From Aphidius gifuensis (lineage: Eukaryota; Arthropoda; Insecta; Hymenoptera; Braconidae), in contig NC_057791.1 of NCBI RefSeq assembly GCF_014905175.1, positions 7,760,492 to 7,824,491 on the forward strand: a stretch of 64,000 nucleotides of DNA. The letters are read 5' to 3'. The notes beneath the pieces were generated by a model, which worked only from the letters and a program-made list of their open reading frames with translations, made no database searches and was not told the origin of the DNA. Below, in pieces: positions 44,050 through 54,361 of the stretch. The position numbers were made by a program, and so were the translations under genes. The number at the start of each line of letters is the position of its first letter. Position 1 is the first letter of the stretch.

Positions 44050-45606
44050 AGCTGAGAAAAAAAAGGTGACAGAAGAGTATTTACATTACCAGAAATAACT
44101 CTCTCTTAAATAACATAAACAAGTATTAGTGATCTTTTAGTACATCCATATTTTATTTCAACTATCCAACAAATTTAGCTAATTTTTTGGTATCATTTTT
44201 GGACAATAAACGTCCATCAGTTCGTGAAAAAGTATTCAATTGTGTAAAAAATATATTTAAAGATAATAAACGTGGTAAATTATCACTCGTTATTATTCGT
44301 AAATTAAACCAATCCCTGGTGAAAATATTTCTCCGCGATTTCTCCTGAATTTCTCCACGATTACTCCGAATTTCTCCCAAATTGACCCATGCGGAGAAAT
44401 GAGTGGAGAAAGGTATCAAAATTTTTTTCCGAATTTTCTCCGAATCGACTTGGGTGGAGAAACGTTCGGAAATATTTTTCCACGATGAGAATACGCGGAG
44501 AAACATGTGAAAAAAAAAATTTACCGCGGAGAAATTTTTTACGAATTTTCTCCGAATCGATTTGGGCCGAAAAACGTTCCGAAATATTTTTTCGCGATAA
44601 GAGTACGCGGAGAAACGTGTGAAAAAAAAAAAATTATCACAGAGAAATTCTTCCGAAATCAACGACGAGGAGAAATTTTTCCACTTATTTTCCCACATTC
44701 ATCAATTTGATGAAACGATCACGGGAGTTTTGTAGACCAAGTACCTCAGGTATATCAACTTTTTTGAAAAAAAGTGTCTTCGAATTTTCATTTTTTTCAG
44801 AAAAAATAAACATCATTATGCTTTGCGTTATGTAACAATTAATAATTAGTCATTCTTTTTTTAAATAATTGAAAATTGAAAAAGTTGAAAAAAAATTGAA
44901 CAAATGGTGGAGAGATTCGTCCGCCATTTCTCCAACCGTGTGAAAAAATAATTTTACTGCTGAGAAATTTTTTCTAAAATCAACGAAGAGGAGAAATTTT
45001 TCTTTCGTTTCATCGAATCAACTTGGGTAAGGGAACATTCGGAAATATTTCTCCGCAAAAAAAAACACACGCGGAGAAACATGTGAAAAAAATAATTTTA
45101 CCGCGGGGAAATTCTTCCGAAATCAACGACGAGGAGAAAATTTTTCCACTCATTTCTCCGCGTGGGTCAATTTGGGAGAAATTCGGAGTAATCGCGGAGA
45201 AATTCGGAGTAACCGCGGAGAAATTCGGAGTAATCACGGAGAAATTCGGAAAAATTCGGAGAAATATTTTCACCAGGGATATATTGAATTACGTGGTCAC
45301 TTGGTTCATACTGAACTTGTTGAAGTATTGATGTCATTGAGAATAAAAGATATTGATCTTGATGAAGAACGTGATGATGAAATGACACAAAAAAAATTAA
45401 TGAGCCATCAACAACGTATACTTTCATTGAGTAAACGTGAAAAAAGTAAAAAATTAGAAGCTGTTGAAAAAGAGCTATTGGAATAAAGTTGAAGAACAAA
45501 AAATATTAACTGAAATAACAAGTATTAAATTTACAATCACAAATTCCGCAGATTTACACTGGTTTTCGGAACAACTGCCAGATTCTGCCACATTAGTTTT
45601 ACCAGA
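44050..45606 (+). pseudogene. Noc3: Noc3-like (nucleolar complex protein 3) exon fragment, split by an insertion
   Basis: The left part (about 44160-44312) reads NLANFLVSFLDNKRPSVREK and KRGKLSLVIIRKLNQ. The right part (45280-45480) reads VEVLMSLRIKDIDLDEERD, then SKREKSKKLEAVEKELLE and, after a one-base shift, ILTEITSIKFTI. Both match the central region of Noc3 in the correct order, and the inverted-repeat element at 44313-45279 sits exactly between them. Noc3 acts in nucleolar pre-60S ribosome assembly and in replication initiation. Only the middle of the protein is present. The text after FTI no longer looks like Noc3. Confidence 0.6.
44313..45279. mobile_element. Inverted-repeat element of CGGAGAAATTCGG units, inserted in the Noc3 fragment
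   Basis: The left tip TCCCTGGTGAAAATATTTCT and the right tip AGAAATATTTTCACCAGGGA are perfect complements. The arms continue inward for about 85 bp (CCGCGATT, ACTCCGAATTTCTCC, TTGACCCATGCGGAGAAATG). The interior has direct repeats of about 105 bp (44420-44523 and 44527-44630) built from CGGAGAAACATGTG-type words in both orientations, and a short tandem run of GTAATCGCGGAGAAATTCGGA. Non-coding. No clear target duplication. Confidence 0.75.
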
Positions 45607-45930
45607 GATAGGTTAAAACAAATCAATTACAAAGAATAATAAGAACTGGGGTGCTATTCTTGGTCCCGTATTGCGGGAGTTATTGCCTCGCAATAACGAT
45701 TCGCCAACAAGAAATATTAGTCGCAATAGAAAAACAGGAGGGCGCTTTTCGTTGCTTTCAGGTAAATTTTACCTTATTTTTGCATTTGCATACCACAATA
45801 GCAGCTTCACATGAAAGCAACAACAAGCGCCTTCATGTTTTTCGATCTTAAGATAAAAAATATTTTTTGTATGGGGTAGTCTAAAAGAGACAAGCTTTGA
45901 ACGCCTTGTTTATTTTGATGATCAGGACGT
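45607..45930. other. Non-coding DNA
   Basis: A less AT-rich patch (45650-45850) with GTATTGCGGGAG, but no gene supported. Confidence 0.35.
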
Positions 45931-47075
45931 ATGGTATGTTGTTATTTTTAATTGTAAATGATCGAAAGACTTTACAAAAAGATATGATATCAAACAAAAA
46001 ACAAAAATAAATTTTTGTACAAAAAAGAGAGTCAAGTATTCGAAACTATTATTATTTTTTTTTAAAACATACAAAAAAAGGGAATATCAAAAAAGTCAAG
46101 TACAAAAGTACTAATTTCTTTAAAAATCATTGATCCATATCTTTTGACAAAATTTTATACTTGACCCCGCCTGGTTCTTCCTAAATAAAATTTCGAGTCT
46201 TTCACACAAATGTAGACTCATCAATAAGAAGTGAATAGTAGAAGCACTTCATCAGTATCAAATTGATTAATACGAATATGAAACATAATACGTATATGTA
46301 ATACTGAACTATCATACGTAGCCAACCACTCGTGAAAATATTGGTCCGCGATTACTTTGTATTTCTCTATGATTAGTCTGAATTAAAATTAACCCATACG
46401 GAGAAATGTGTGAAAAAATTTTTTAAAATTTTTCTAAAATCGTTGGTGAGCGGCAAAAAAATGACTTCAGTAAAATAGTTCTAAAAGTAAAATGTAGGGG
46501 CACTTTTAATGTATAATGCTATGTATAATGTAGTGGGTATAAGCTTATTTTTTTTTTTTAATGAATTGACGCATAGACGGACGTCGGAGTTAACTTGATG
46601 AAACTTAGAAAAAATAAGAAGCCTTGTCGTCTAGTGGTCAAGGCGTTTGCCCGGAAAGCAAAAGACCCGGGTTCCATTCCCGGCGGGGGAACTTCGTTAT
46701 TTTTTCTAAGTTTCTGGTTTTTTTCATAATGCATATTGCATGGTATATGAAACTAAAGATTGCTAAAGATGTACATTAATGTACATATGTATAATTGTAT
46801 GAATAGATATCCGTCGTCAATATTATAAACAATTATAAAAGTGTGTAGGCTTAAAATTTTATTTGGAAAGAATAACCCCGGGCGGGGTCAAGTATAAAAT
46901 TTCGTCAAAAGTTAAGACCATTCATATGGGTCAATGATTTTTAAAGAAATTAGTTTTGTACTTGACTTTTTTGATATTCCCTCTTTTTGTATGTTTAAAA
47001 AAAATAATAATAATAGTTTCGTATACTTGACTCTCCTTTTTGTACAAAAATTTATTTTTGTTTTTTGTTTGATAT
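45930..47075. mobile_element. Inverted-repeat element, family A, copy 2
   Basis: Left arm 45987-46195 and right arm 46860-47075 are inverted copies. Both contain ATATCAAACAAAAAAC at the outer end, CAAAAAAGTCAAGTACAAAA, and TATACTTGACCCCGCC with its complement. A further 55 bp (GGACGTATGGTATGTTGTTA onward) precede the left arm and are shared with copy 3. The interior carries a fragment of the CGGAGAAA-type element (46330-46440) and a tRNA-like stem. Confidence 0.8.
46600..46714 (+). ncRNA. tRNA-like sequence inside a perfect 18-bp inverted repeat
   Basis: Between GAAACTTAGAAAAAATAA (46600-46617) and its exact complement (46697-46714) lies a tRNA-like body. It has an A box (TCGTCTAGTGG), a five-pair anticodon stem TTTGC/GCAAA with loop CCGGAAA (anticodon position GGA), a T stem CCGGG/CCCGG and a variant B box (GGTTCCATTCC). 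The acceptor positions (AGCCTTG and CGGGGGA) do not pair and loop base 33 is C rather than T, so this is probably not a working tRNA. Confidence 0.55.
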
Positions 47076-47084
47076 AAACAACAG

Positions 47085-47225
47085 CAATCATAATAGAACA
47101 AATACACGGTGGTGGTGGTGGCGGCGATGATGCACAATCATGTGTTTGTGGTCCATTCGCTAATAAAAAAAATGTTGAAAAAATCGATCAATATTTGACA
47201 ATAAATTTTTTTAACATGAAATAGT
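47085..47225 (+). pseudogene. Short exon-like fragment, Gly-rich
   Basis: Open reading IIEQIHGGGGGGDDAQSCVC, then GPFANKKNVEKIDQYL and a stop at about 47222, starting right after the inverted-repeat element. It could be the last exon of a lost gene. No family recognised. Confidence 0.25.
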
Positions 47226-47255
47226 TCGTTTTGTTTGTTTTTTTTTATTTAAATA

Positions 47256-48305
47256 CTAGCAGAAATACCCGGCTTCGCCCGGGAGCGGTAATTCACAGAA
47301 AATTTAATTTCAATCATCATCATATATATCGCTATAAGTATAGTTAAATGCTTTCGTGTCCAGAATTATTTTAGATTTTTTTTGTTGTGTATTATGAGGT
47401 TCTTTAAATTTTTTCAATCTTTTTGCCAACAAAGATTTTCATTCAATATTTTTTTTCCTTTTAGGCATAATAAGAATATTATTTGTATGCTACTGATAGT
47501 TTTGTTCAAATTAAATTCATTGATACGGTTAGTTTGTTGCTATTGAACTTTCGTAAACTTGAATGAGTTTTAATATAGGTTAATCTTATTGACAGCTTAT
47601 ACTTTTTAAAATCGATCGTTTTTTATTTTATATTGTATACATATCTGAAGTAGGCTGTATACTTGAAAAAAAATGCAAATTATTATTTTTTCTATGACAT
47701 GAAACATTTATCTGAAATTCCCAAATAAAATATCATATTTTCCAATAAACCATAAAAAAAAATATCATATCTGTTAATAGACCAGAAAAAAAAAACAAAT
47801 TATATATTATCAAATTGAAAAAACCCTGAGGATGATGAGAAAATCAGTTTTCACATCCTGGTGATCACAAATCTGATTCATGGTTATTTTTTTTGTCATC
47901 TACATGATCACACAACCAAACAGCATATATATATGTTAAATTTTGAATCAATCGGAAATAAAAAAAATGCAAATAATAATTATTTTTTCTATACCGTAAA
48001 GCAATAATCAAAAATTCATGAATAAAATATCATATCTTCCAATAGACCAGAAAAAATATATCATCTTTAAGTAAACCAGAAGAAAAAATAGATGATATAT
48101 TATCAAATTGAGAAAATCCTGAAGATGATGGAAAAATAAGTTTTTGACTCCTGGTGATCGCAAAAAGTCGCCAGGGTAATTTTTTTTGTCATCTAAACAA
48201 TCAGATAGCCAAACTGAATAACTATGTTAAATTTCAAGTAAATCGGACGAGTACTTTGCATAAAACTGCGTTTCCAAGAAATTGGTCCTTTTTTTATTGT
48301 ATAGA
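47256..48305 (-). mobile_element. Non-autonomous Helitron, 1.05 kb
   Basis: On the minus strand it starts A|TCTATACAATAAAAAA (48305) and ends with the hairpin CCCGGGCGAAGCCGGG, eight bases, CTAG and a host T (47255). The first 14 bases are identical to the 28.5-kb Helitron, while the hairpin differs. Inside, a block of about 170 bp occurs twice in direct orientation (about 47808-47960 and 48100-48250; CCTGAGGATGATGAGAAAAT and CCTGGTGATC phrases, shared with the other Helitron). No proteins encoded. Confidence 0.85.
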
Positions 48306-48381
48306 TTAAGGAGATAGCTACTAAATTAAAATTAAATTAATTACCCATTATAATTTGTTTTAATTTTATTTATATTTTTCA

Positions 48382-48465
48382 GGCTGTAACATGTCAGATT
48401 ACGAGGCTGAAATTAACTCAATATTCAATAATATTGGAAGCTTAAGTCATCTAAAGTTGACTTAA
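48382..48465 (+). pseudogene. Short exon-like fragment
   Basis: After a TTTTTCAG acceptor, an ATG at 48391 in a good context opens MSDYEAEINSIFNNIGSLSH and stops at about 48462. The hairpin satellite begins immediately after, so the exon may have been cut short by it. Family unknown. Confidence 0.3.
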
Positions 48466-48474
48466 AATTTTAAA

Positions 48475-49270
48475 CAACATTATTTCTTTAAAACATTATT
48501 CTTCGGCAACCTCCATTCCTTAGCTACATTTTTTCCTTAGCTACTGCTTTCCCTTGGACATTTTTATTTATTTTATAAATAAAATACATGTAAATTTATT
48601 TTTGAAAAATAAAAATGTCCAAGGAAAAGCAGTAGCTAAGGAAAAGCAGTAGCTATGAAAAGAATGTAGCTAAGGAATTGAGGTTGCCAAGAATTATGTT
48701 TTAAAGAAATCATGTTGTTTAAAATATAATTCTTTGGCAACCTTAATTTCTTAGCTACATCTTTTCCTTAGTTACTGCTTTTCCTTGGAAATTATCATTT
48801 GATTTATAAATAAAATACATGTAAATTTATTTTTTAAAAATAGAAATGTCTAAGGAAAAGCAGTAGCTAAGGAAAAGATGTAGCTAAGGAATTAAGGTTG
48901 CCCAAGAATTATTTTTGAAGCAACATTATTTCCTTAAAACATAATTCTTTAGCAACCTCCATTCCTTACCTACATTTTTTCCTTAGCTACTGCTTTCCCT
49001 TGGACATTTTTATTTATTTTATAAATAAAATACATGTAAATTCATTTTTAAAAAATAAAAATGTCTAAGGAAAAGCAGTAGCTAAGGATAAGATGTAGCT
49101 AAGGAAAAGATGTAGCTAAGGAAAAGATGTAGCTAAGGAATTAAGGTTGCCAAAGAATTATATTTTAAACAACATTATTTCTTTAAAACATAATTCTTTG
49201 GCAACCTCAATTCCTTAGCTACATTCTTTCCATAGCTACTGCTTTTCCTTGGACAATTTTATTTTTTAAA
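48475..49270. repeat. Hairpin-unit satellite array, four units
   Basis: The word GGCAACCT or its variant starts units at about 48505, 48735, 48951 and 49200. Each unit pairs CCTTAGCTACTGCTTTTCC with its complement AAGGAAAAGCAGTAGCTAAGG-type arm around an AAATACATGTAAATT loop. Units differ in length (216-250 bp) because TAGCTAAGGAAAAGATG is itself repeated one to four times in the right arm (for example at 49078-49140). Confidence 0.85.
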
Positions 49271-49507
49271 AATAAAATTACCTGTATATAATCTATTTAA
49301 GAAATAAAAATCACATTGACAAAACGTAGCTAAAGAAAGTCAAAAATAGTGTAAATTTCTTTTATATAAATTCATTAAAATCAATCTAATTATTTCATCT
49401 TAATCTTCGATTAGCTATTCGCTATAACATGTTAATTAAAATATATTTATTAATGTCATAAATTTCATTATTCAATAGTTTTAGCTTTTATTCTTGTATA
49501 TTCATCT

Positions 49508-50310
49508 TTAAGGTATAGCTTGCCAAAATGAAAAATAGTCTGAGGCTCATGAAATTAATAATTTAGTCAAATGAAATAATAATGCATCTTTTTGTCAATT
49601 CAGTTTTTATGTTATAATTCATCTTTTTTTTTCAATAATTATTCAAAGTTGACATAATTTAGAGAGGTTAAACATGGGCTCTTATGGGAGGAGGTGTTAG
49701 AAAATATCTACGAACTTAACAAAACAATACTTGTTTTAGTCTCACCTATCCCAAAAACTAATAGATAATAAAAGAAAAAATAAGGAATTTTTTCATATCA
49801 GGATGAAATGGGCTTATAAGACTAAATCTCACGTAATTAATAAAAATATAAGCTAAAAACACGATTTTTAGCAATTTTATGAGAACAAGTATTGAGGCTC
49901 TGGCAACAGCGCATTGGAGCGGGAAAATTTAAACAGCAAATTTAGCAAAATTTAGCATCCATGTTTAGCTTTTACACAGCTGACACACACATACATTCAT
50001 GAAATAGATATTAAGATGGCGTCAAGATCAGTGTTGCAAACTGACAAAAAAAGCACTATTGCCGGGGTCATTACGAGAAAATAAAAACTAATTAAAATTG
50101 TTTAAATTACAAAAATATGATTTATTATGCAATAACATAGACGGAATGATAAGATTCTCTAGTAAAAAGTATTATTAATAAGTAACAAACGACCGAGAAA
50201 GATCCATTTTTTTAGTTATTTGGGGTTGGCAACGCAAAAACTATCCATGTAAAAGCATAGGCAGTATATTTAGGACACACCCCCAAAAATTTTGGCAAGT
50301 TATACCTTAA
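49508..50310. mobile_element. TTAA-flanked MITE (piggyBac-like), copy 2
   Basis: TTAAGGTATAGCTTGCCAAA at 49508 and the complement TTTGGCAAGTTATACCTTAA ending at 50310, with one mismatch in 22 bp. The ends resemble copy 1 (TTAAGGTA) and the interior shares GAGGTTAAACATGGGCTCTT (near 49670) with it. It is 803 bp and non-coding. Confidence 0.75.
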
Positions 50311-50401
50311 CTATTCTACTTATCGTTGAAAAAGTCTGTTATTCTGCATTGATTGGAAGTTATTTTTAATAAAGATAAAGTTTTCGTTGCTTGCACGTTA
50401 A

Positions 50402-50495
50402 CGCGCGATGGCTTAGGGGATAAGACACTGGCATTTAGAAGATAGATTTATATAGGTTTAGGTAGACGTGGGTTCGAATCAAGGTCGGGACATCG
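50402..50495 (+). ncRNA. tRNA-like SINE head, copy 2
   Basis: Same family as 40431-40520, with an A box region GATGGCTTAGGGGATAAG, the TAGGTTTAGG insertion and an intact B box GGTTCGAATC at 50472. The insertion between the boxes and the poor acceptor pairing argue against a true tRNA. Confidence 0.55.
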
Positions 50496-50525
50496 AGATA
50501 CAAAAAAAAAATATATATATATCAA

Positions 50526-50620
50526 GAGTCGTGGTAGTGCCTCGAGTCAAGTATGAGAAAGAAAGTATGTGTGTGGATGAGAATATGTGTGAGATGAGAT
50601 TAACTACTACTACCGTGCCT
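50526..50620 (+). mobile_element. Tiny AGGCACGGTAGT-ended MITE, copy 3
   Basis: The left end is damaged (GTCGTGGTAGTGCCTCGAG); the right end is CTACTACCGTGCCT. The interior is close to copy 2. Confidence 0.65.
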
Positions 50621-51050
50621 TATTATACATCAAATATTTTGCCCCCTTCCGTCGCGAATCTATTAGAAATTTAATTAAAATATGATAGAGTTGAATGAGG
50701 ATGCTGAGGTTTGGTAATCATCCCATAAATCGATGTCAACCTTTTTTTTAAAAAAAAAATCAGATTTTTCCGTTGCGTAATTATATTTAAAGCATAATTT
50801 TGATATTTACGGTCTTTACATTTTTCTCAAATCGACCAGATTTCTTCCGTTCAGTTGGTAATAAACTTTGCAATTATTTCTTTTTTCTTTTTTTGTGTTG
50901 CTATATTGGCTGCACTGCATAATTTTATTATTATTATTTTATTTTTTATATTCATTCATACATAACCTCCAGAATATGTTGACTCTCACGTCAAATGCAG
51001 TTAAATGTAAGAAAAATAAACAACATAAATAAATAAATAAATAATATAAA
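50621..51050 (+). repeat. Segment duplicated from 42.6-43.0 kb, copy 2
   Basis: Colinear with 42605-43010, with the MITE in the same place at its left edge. An insertion of about 40 bp (T-rich, near 50875-50950) distinguishes it. Confidence 0.8.
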
Positions 51051-51105
51051 TATTGTTTGTGATGGTGACAAATGGTGACAAATTATTATTTTATAAATTT
51101 ACAAG

Positions 51106-52741
51106 GATGAAAGTGTATTTTCATTTGATACACCGGTAAAATAATTGTTTAAAGAAAATATTGAAAATGCAATACTATTAGAATCAAGTCCACTACGTCC
51201 TCGTTCAGTAATTGCTCAAAGTTCAACACCAGCACCAATGGACCATGTTGTTAATGATGATGATGAGATTAAACGTTCAAAAAATCGTACATCACGTGAA
51301 CCATTAACAGAACAAAGGAAATATGAGATTGCTAAACAAGTAGAGCTAAAGTTACAAAATGAAAAAAATATTAAAAATGATGAAATAAAAAAATATTTAA
51401 ATAATATAAAAAAACCTAAGAGCATCATGGAGACATTGAATGAAAAGAGTGAGAAGGTTTGTCTAAAAATAAAATTATTGCAGTCAAAACATGCTCGTAC
51501 ATTAAATATTTCACTATTGTTACTATAAATATCAAAATATTATTTATTTTTTTTAGATAAACCAACAGCAAAATTATCATTATTATGCCGACAATACAAT
51601 AATTGACTATGTTAACGATGATTGCCTGGCTGAAATATTCATGTATGTGCCAGCATGTGAGAGACTAAAAATTGCACTGGGTATGATAATTGGAAGCATA
51701 TTTATTATTCGATAAAAATGCTGATAATAAAAATGAATATTAATTTTTTTACTTTATTTTTTAGTATGCAAAAAATGGAAAAGAGCCCTTGATTATTCTT
51801 GGTTTAATGTCACAAAACTTGAATTAACTTATTGGCGATATCATGAACTTCCAAATTGTTTAAAAAAATATCAAAGACGTGATAAAAGATTAAATTTTTT
51901 AAAGTCACTGCTTGATAAATGTGGTTGTTATTTAACAATATTAGACTTGACAGCTTATGATCGTTGTAACATAGTGCCAATTATAAATGATTATTGTCCA
52001 AACCTCGAGAAACTTCGATTGAGATTCAGTTTCATTCTGCACGGTACACTGTTGTCCAATGCATTTACACGTCTATCTAAACTAAAATCTTCGACAGTTA
52101 TATTTGAAAATATGAAAAATCAAATAATACCTGAGACTTTAATAAATTCATTGATAAACATTGCTGGTACATTGACTGAACTGTATTTGTTGCATTTTGT
52201 CAATCACTTGGATGAAAGCTGTCGTTATCCAAAAAATCTTCGTTGTGTAAGTTGTAACTTTCTATCTATTACAAAAAAAAAAAAAAAAAGTATTCTTTTT
52301 ATTTTTTAACATACTTATCTATAATTACTTTTTTAGGTAATTCGTCGACTAAAAGCCTTGAAACGTTTTGAAGTTGCTGGTATACGAGGTTTCAAAGATT
52401 CATTCAAGTATTTAAAAAATAATGAAATGTCATTTTATTACAACCATAATGAATATCTTAAAAAACGTCCTTATCTGGGAATTTCGTTTATAAATATCAG
52501 CTCATTAAATTTAACAAGTTGCTTTATTAAAGATGATACTTTGTATACTATTGCCAATACCATGGAACAATTAAAAATTTTAGCTATTAATTGTGCTCAG
52601 ATAACCGATGACGGTGTAGTAGCACTTTCAAAGATGAATAATTTACAAATAATTTGTGCTCAGATAACCGATGACGGTGTAGTAGCTTTCAATAAAATTG
52701 CTCAAAAATATATTACAATTATCTTTGCCACGAAGCAATAA
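51106..52741 (+). pseudogene. F-box and leucine-rich-repeat gene, 5'-truncated with one stop
   Basis: Exons 51106-51456, 51557-51680, 51765-52246 and 52337-52741 join in frame by GT-AG introns. The first exon has an acceptor AG (51104-51105) but no upstream exon, and carries one TAA at 51142. Exon 1 is charged and probably coiled-coil. Exon 2 and the start of exon 3 encode an F-box (VNDDCLAEIFMYVPACERLK, then CKKWKRAL), which would bind Skp1 in an SCF ubiquitin ligase. The rest is leucine-rich repeats (LTILDLTAYD, NLEKLRLRF, ISSLNLTSC), which would bind substrate. The last repeat is duplicated: CAQITDDGVVA appears twice. Whether the coiled-coil exon belongs to the original gene is uncertain. 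Confidence 0.7.
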
Positions 52742-52744
52742 AAT

Positions 52745-53845
52745 TACAGATGTTTCAGTCTTAATTTGTTTAATTTGTTTCTTCAAGGGGATATTTCAAT
52801 AAAGTATCACACCAACTTGTCATAAACAATTGAACCAGCTGGTGAAGCAACTGAATCAGTTGATGATAGTATTTTTAAATAAAATACTTATTAATTAACA
52901 CAAGTATTAATTTAATCAGATGAATATACTTAAGGAAGGTGCAAGTACAGCTATATTGATGCAATAGCATGTGCACCATACGTTGAATGAACCAGCAAAT
53001 GCTAAAACACATTTCATCAAGTACAACAGCATATTCTCCACAACAATGTGTACAAAAAAAAACAGCTGAACTAAATCGACAATCATTTGATACAAATAAT
53101 ACAATTATTAGACCACATATTAAATTATCATCATGTTTAAAATCATGTTCATATTTATAAAAAAAACAGCACTCACACTTTTTTTTAACGATAAACCTAG
53201 ATGAAAAATTGGGGAATTAAAAAATTGACAATAAATACATTGTAAAAAAAGTTTCTTTTTGTTTGGTGTAATACAAATTATCTTTATTTAGTTTAGTTTA
53301 GTCTTAATTCTTTTTTTAATATTTAAAAGGTTATTTTTTTTAGTTTTTCAGTACGTTTGTTTACTTATTTATTATTATTATTATCAAGGAAGTTAATTTA
53401 AAATATTTATTTAATTATTAATTGTAAAAAAGTTGACCTCTGAGAGGGGTTACAAATGATTTATCTTAAATACAAGCCATGATGTATGATACGTGTACGA
53501 ATCCTACGTATAATACAGCTGTATGATACTTTCCTAACCCTGACGTTTGTCAATCGGACCACACCCTTTTTCCTTGTCGCCACTGACATAAATGTTGTCG
53601 CACTCGAGACAAAGTTTTGACATTTGTGTGTGATATTTAATGTGTTTTATTGTTTCTAAAATAGTTCAAATATATTAAAGTGATTCATATTCATCTATCA
53701 AAATATTATTTTATGTTAAAAACTTTTCAATTTAATTTTGATGACCGCTATTTTTTTTTTGTAAATTATTCCTCGTTTGACGTTTACCTAACCTATTTTT
53801 TTTTTGTCCCTTTTACCTTCTTCCTTTCTTTATATTATATTTCAG
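52745..53845. other. Non-coding DNA upstream of the Helitron ORF
   Basis: AT-rich, with a less biased stretch at 53430-53640 (GTATGATACTTTCCTAACCCTGACGTT region). No gene supported. The 5' end of the Helitron should lie somewhere here or in the repeat that follows, but I could not recognise it. Confidence 0.35.
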
Positions 53846-53849
53846 GACT

Positions 53850-54275
53850 TTACTTCTTTCGAAAAGTATTATTGGCCTTGTCAAGATTTTTTTCTCTTTC
53901 TGGAAGAATTCATTCCCTTGATAAGAGTATTTTTTCTTCTTTCGAGAAAGTATTATTGGCCTTGTCAAGAGTTTTTTCTCTTTCCAGAAGAATTCATTTC
54001 CTTGACAAGAGTAATTTTTCTTCTTTCGAGAAAGGTTTATTGACCTTGTCAAGAGTTTTTTCTCTTTTCAGAAGAACTCATTTCCTTGACAAGAGTATTT
54101 TTTCTTCTTTCGAGAAAGGTTTATTGACCTTGTCAGGAGTTTTTTTCTCTTTTTAGAAGGATTTATTTCCCTGACAAGAGTATTTTTTCTTCTTTCGAGA
54201 AAGTCTTAATAACCTCGTCAGGAGTTTTTTCTCTTTTTAGAAGGATTTATTTCCCTGGCAAGAGTATATTTCAAA
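53850..54275 (+). repeat. 84-bp tandem repeat, five copies, just upstream of the Helitron ORF
   Basis: TTCTTTCGAGAAAG-type phrases mark units at about 53860, 53944, 54028, 54112 and 54197, spacing 84-85 bp. Each unit contains CCTTGTCAAGAG and CCTTGACAAGAG, whose cores are mutually inverse, so every unit can form a hairpin. The array ends about 90 bp before the ATG at 54362. Its length keeps several frames open, which explains spurious Phe/Leu-rich frames. Confidence 0.85.
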
Positions 54276-54361
54276 ACGTCTCAATTTTATAAAAATTTTG
54301 AGTCGTGGTTCTTTTTATTTATATATAATTTTTATTACTAGATTTTATAACTAGAATAAAA

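Noticed and set aside
44162..45499. Several long frames on both strands in the CGGAGAAA element
   Set aside because: They follow the repeat words of an inverted-repeat element and are mirrored on the opposite strand.
46619..46693. Functional tRNA gene with anticodon GGA
   Set aside because: The acceptor stem does not pair and the loop lacks U33; kept only as tRNA-like.
53680..54156. A 158-codon Phe/Leu/Ser-rich frame upstream of the Helitron
   Set aside because: It reads through 84-bp tandem repeats whose length preserves the frame; no start context or domain.
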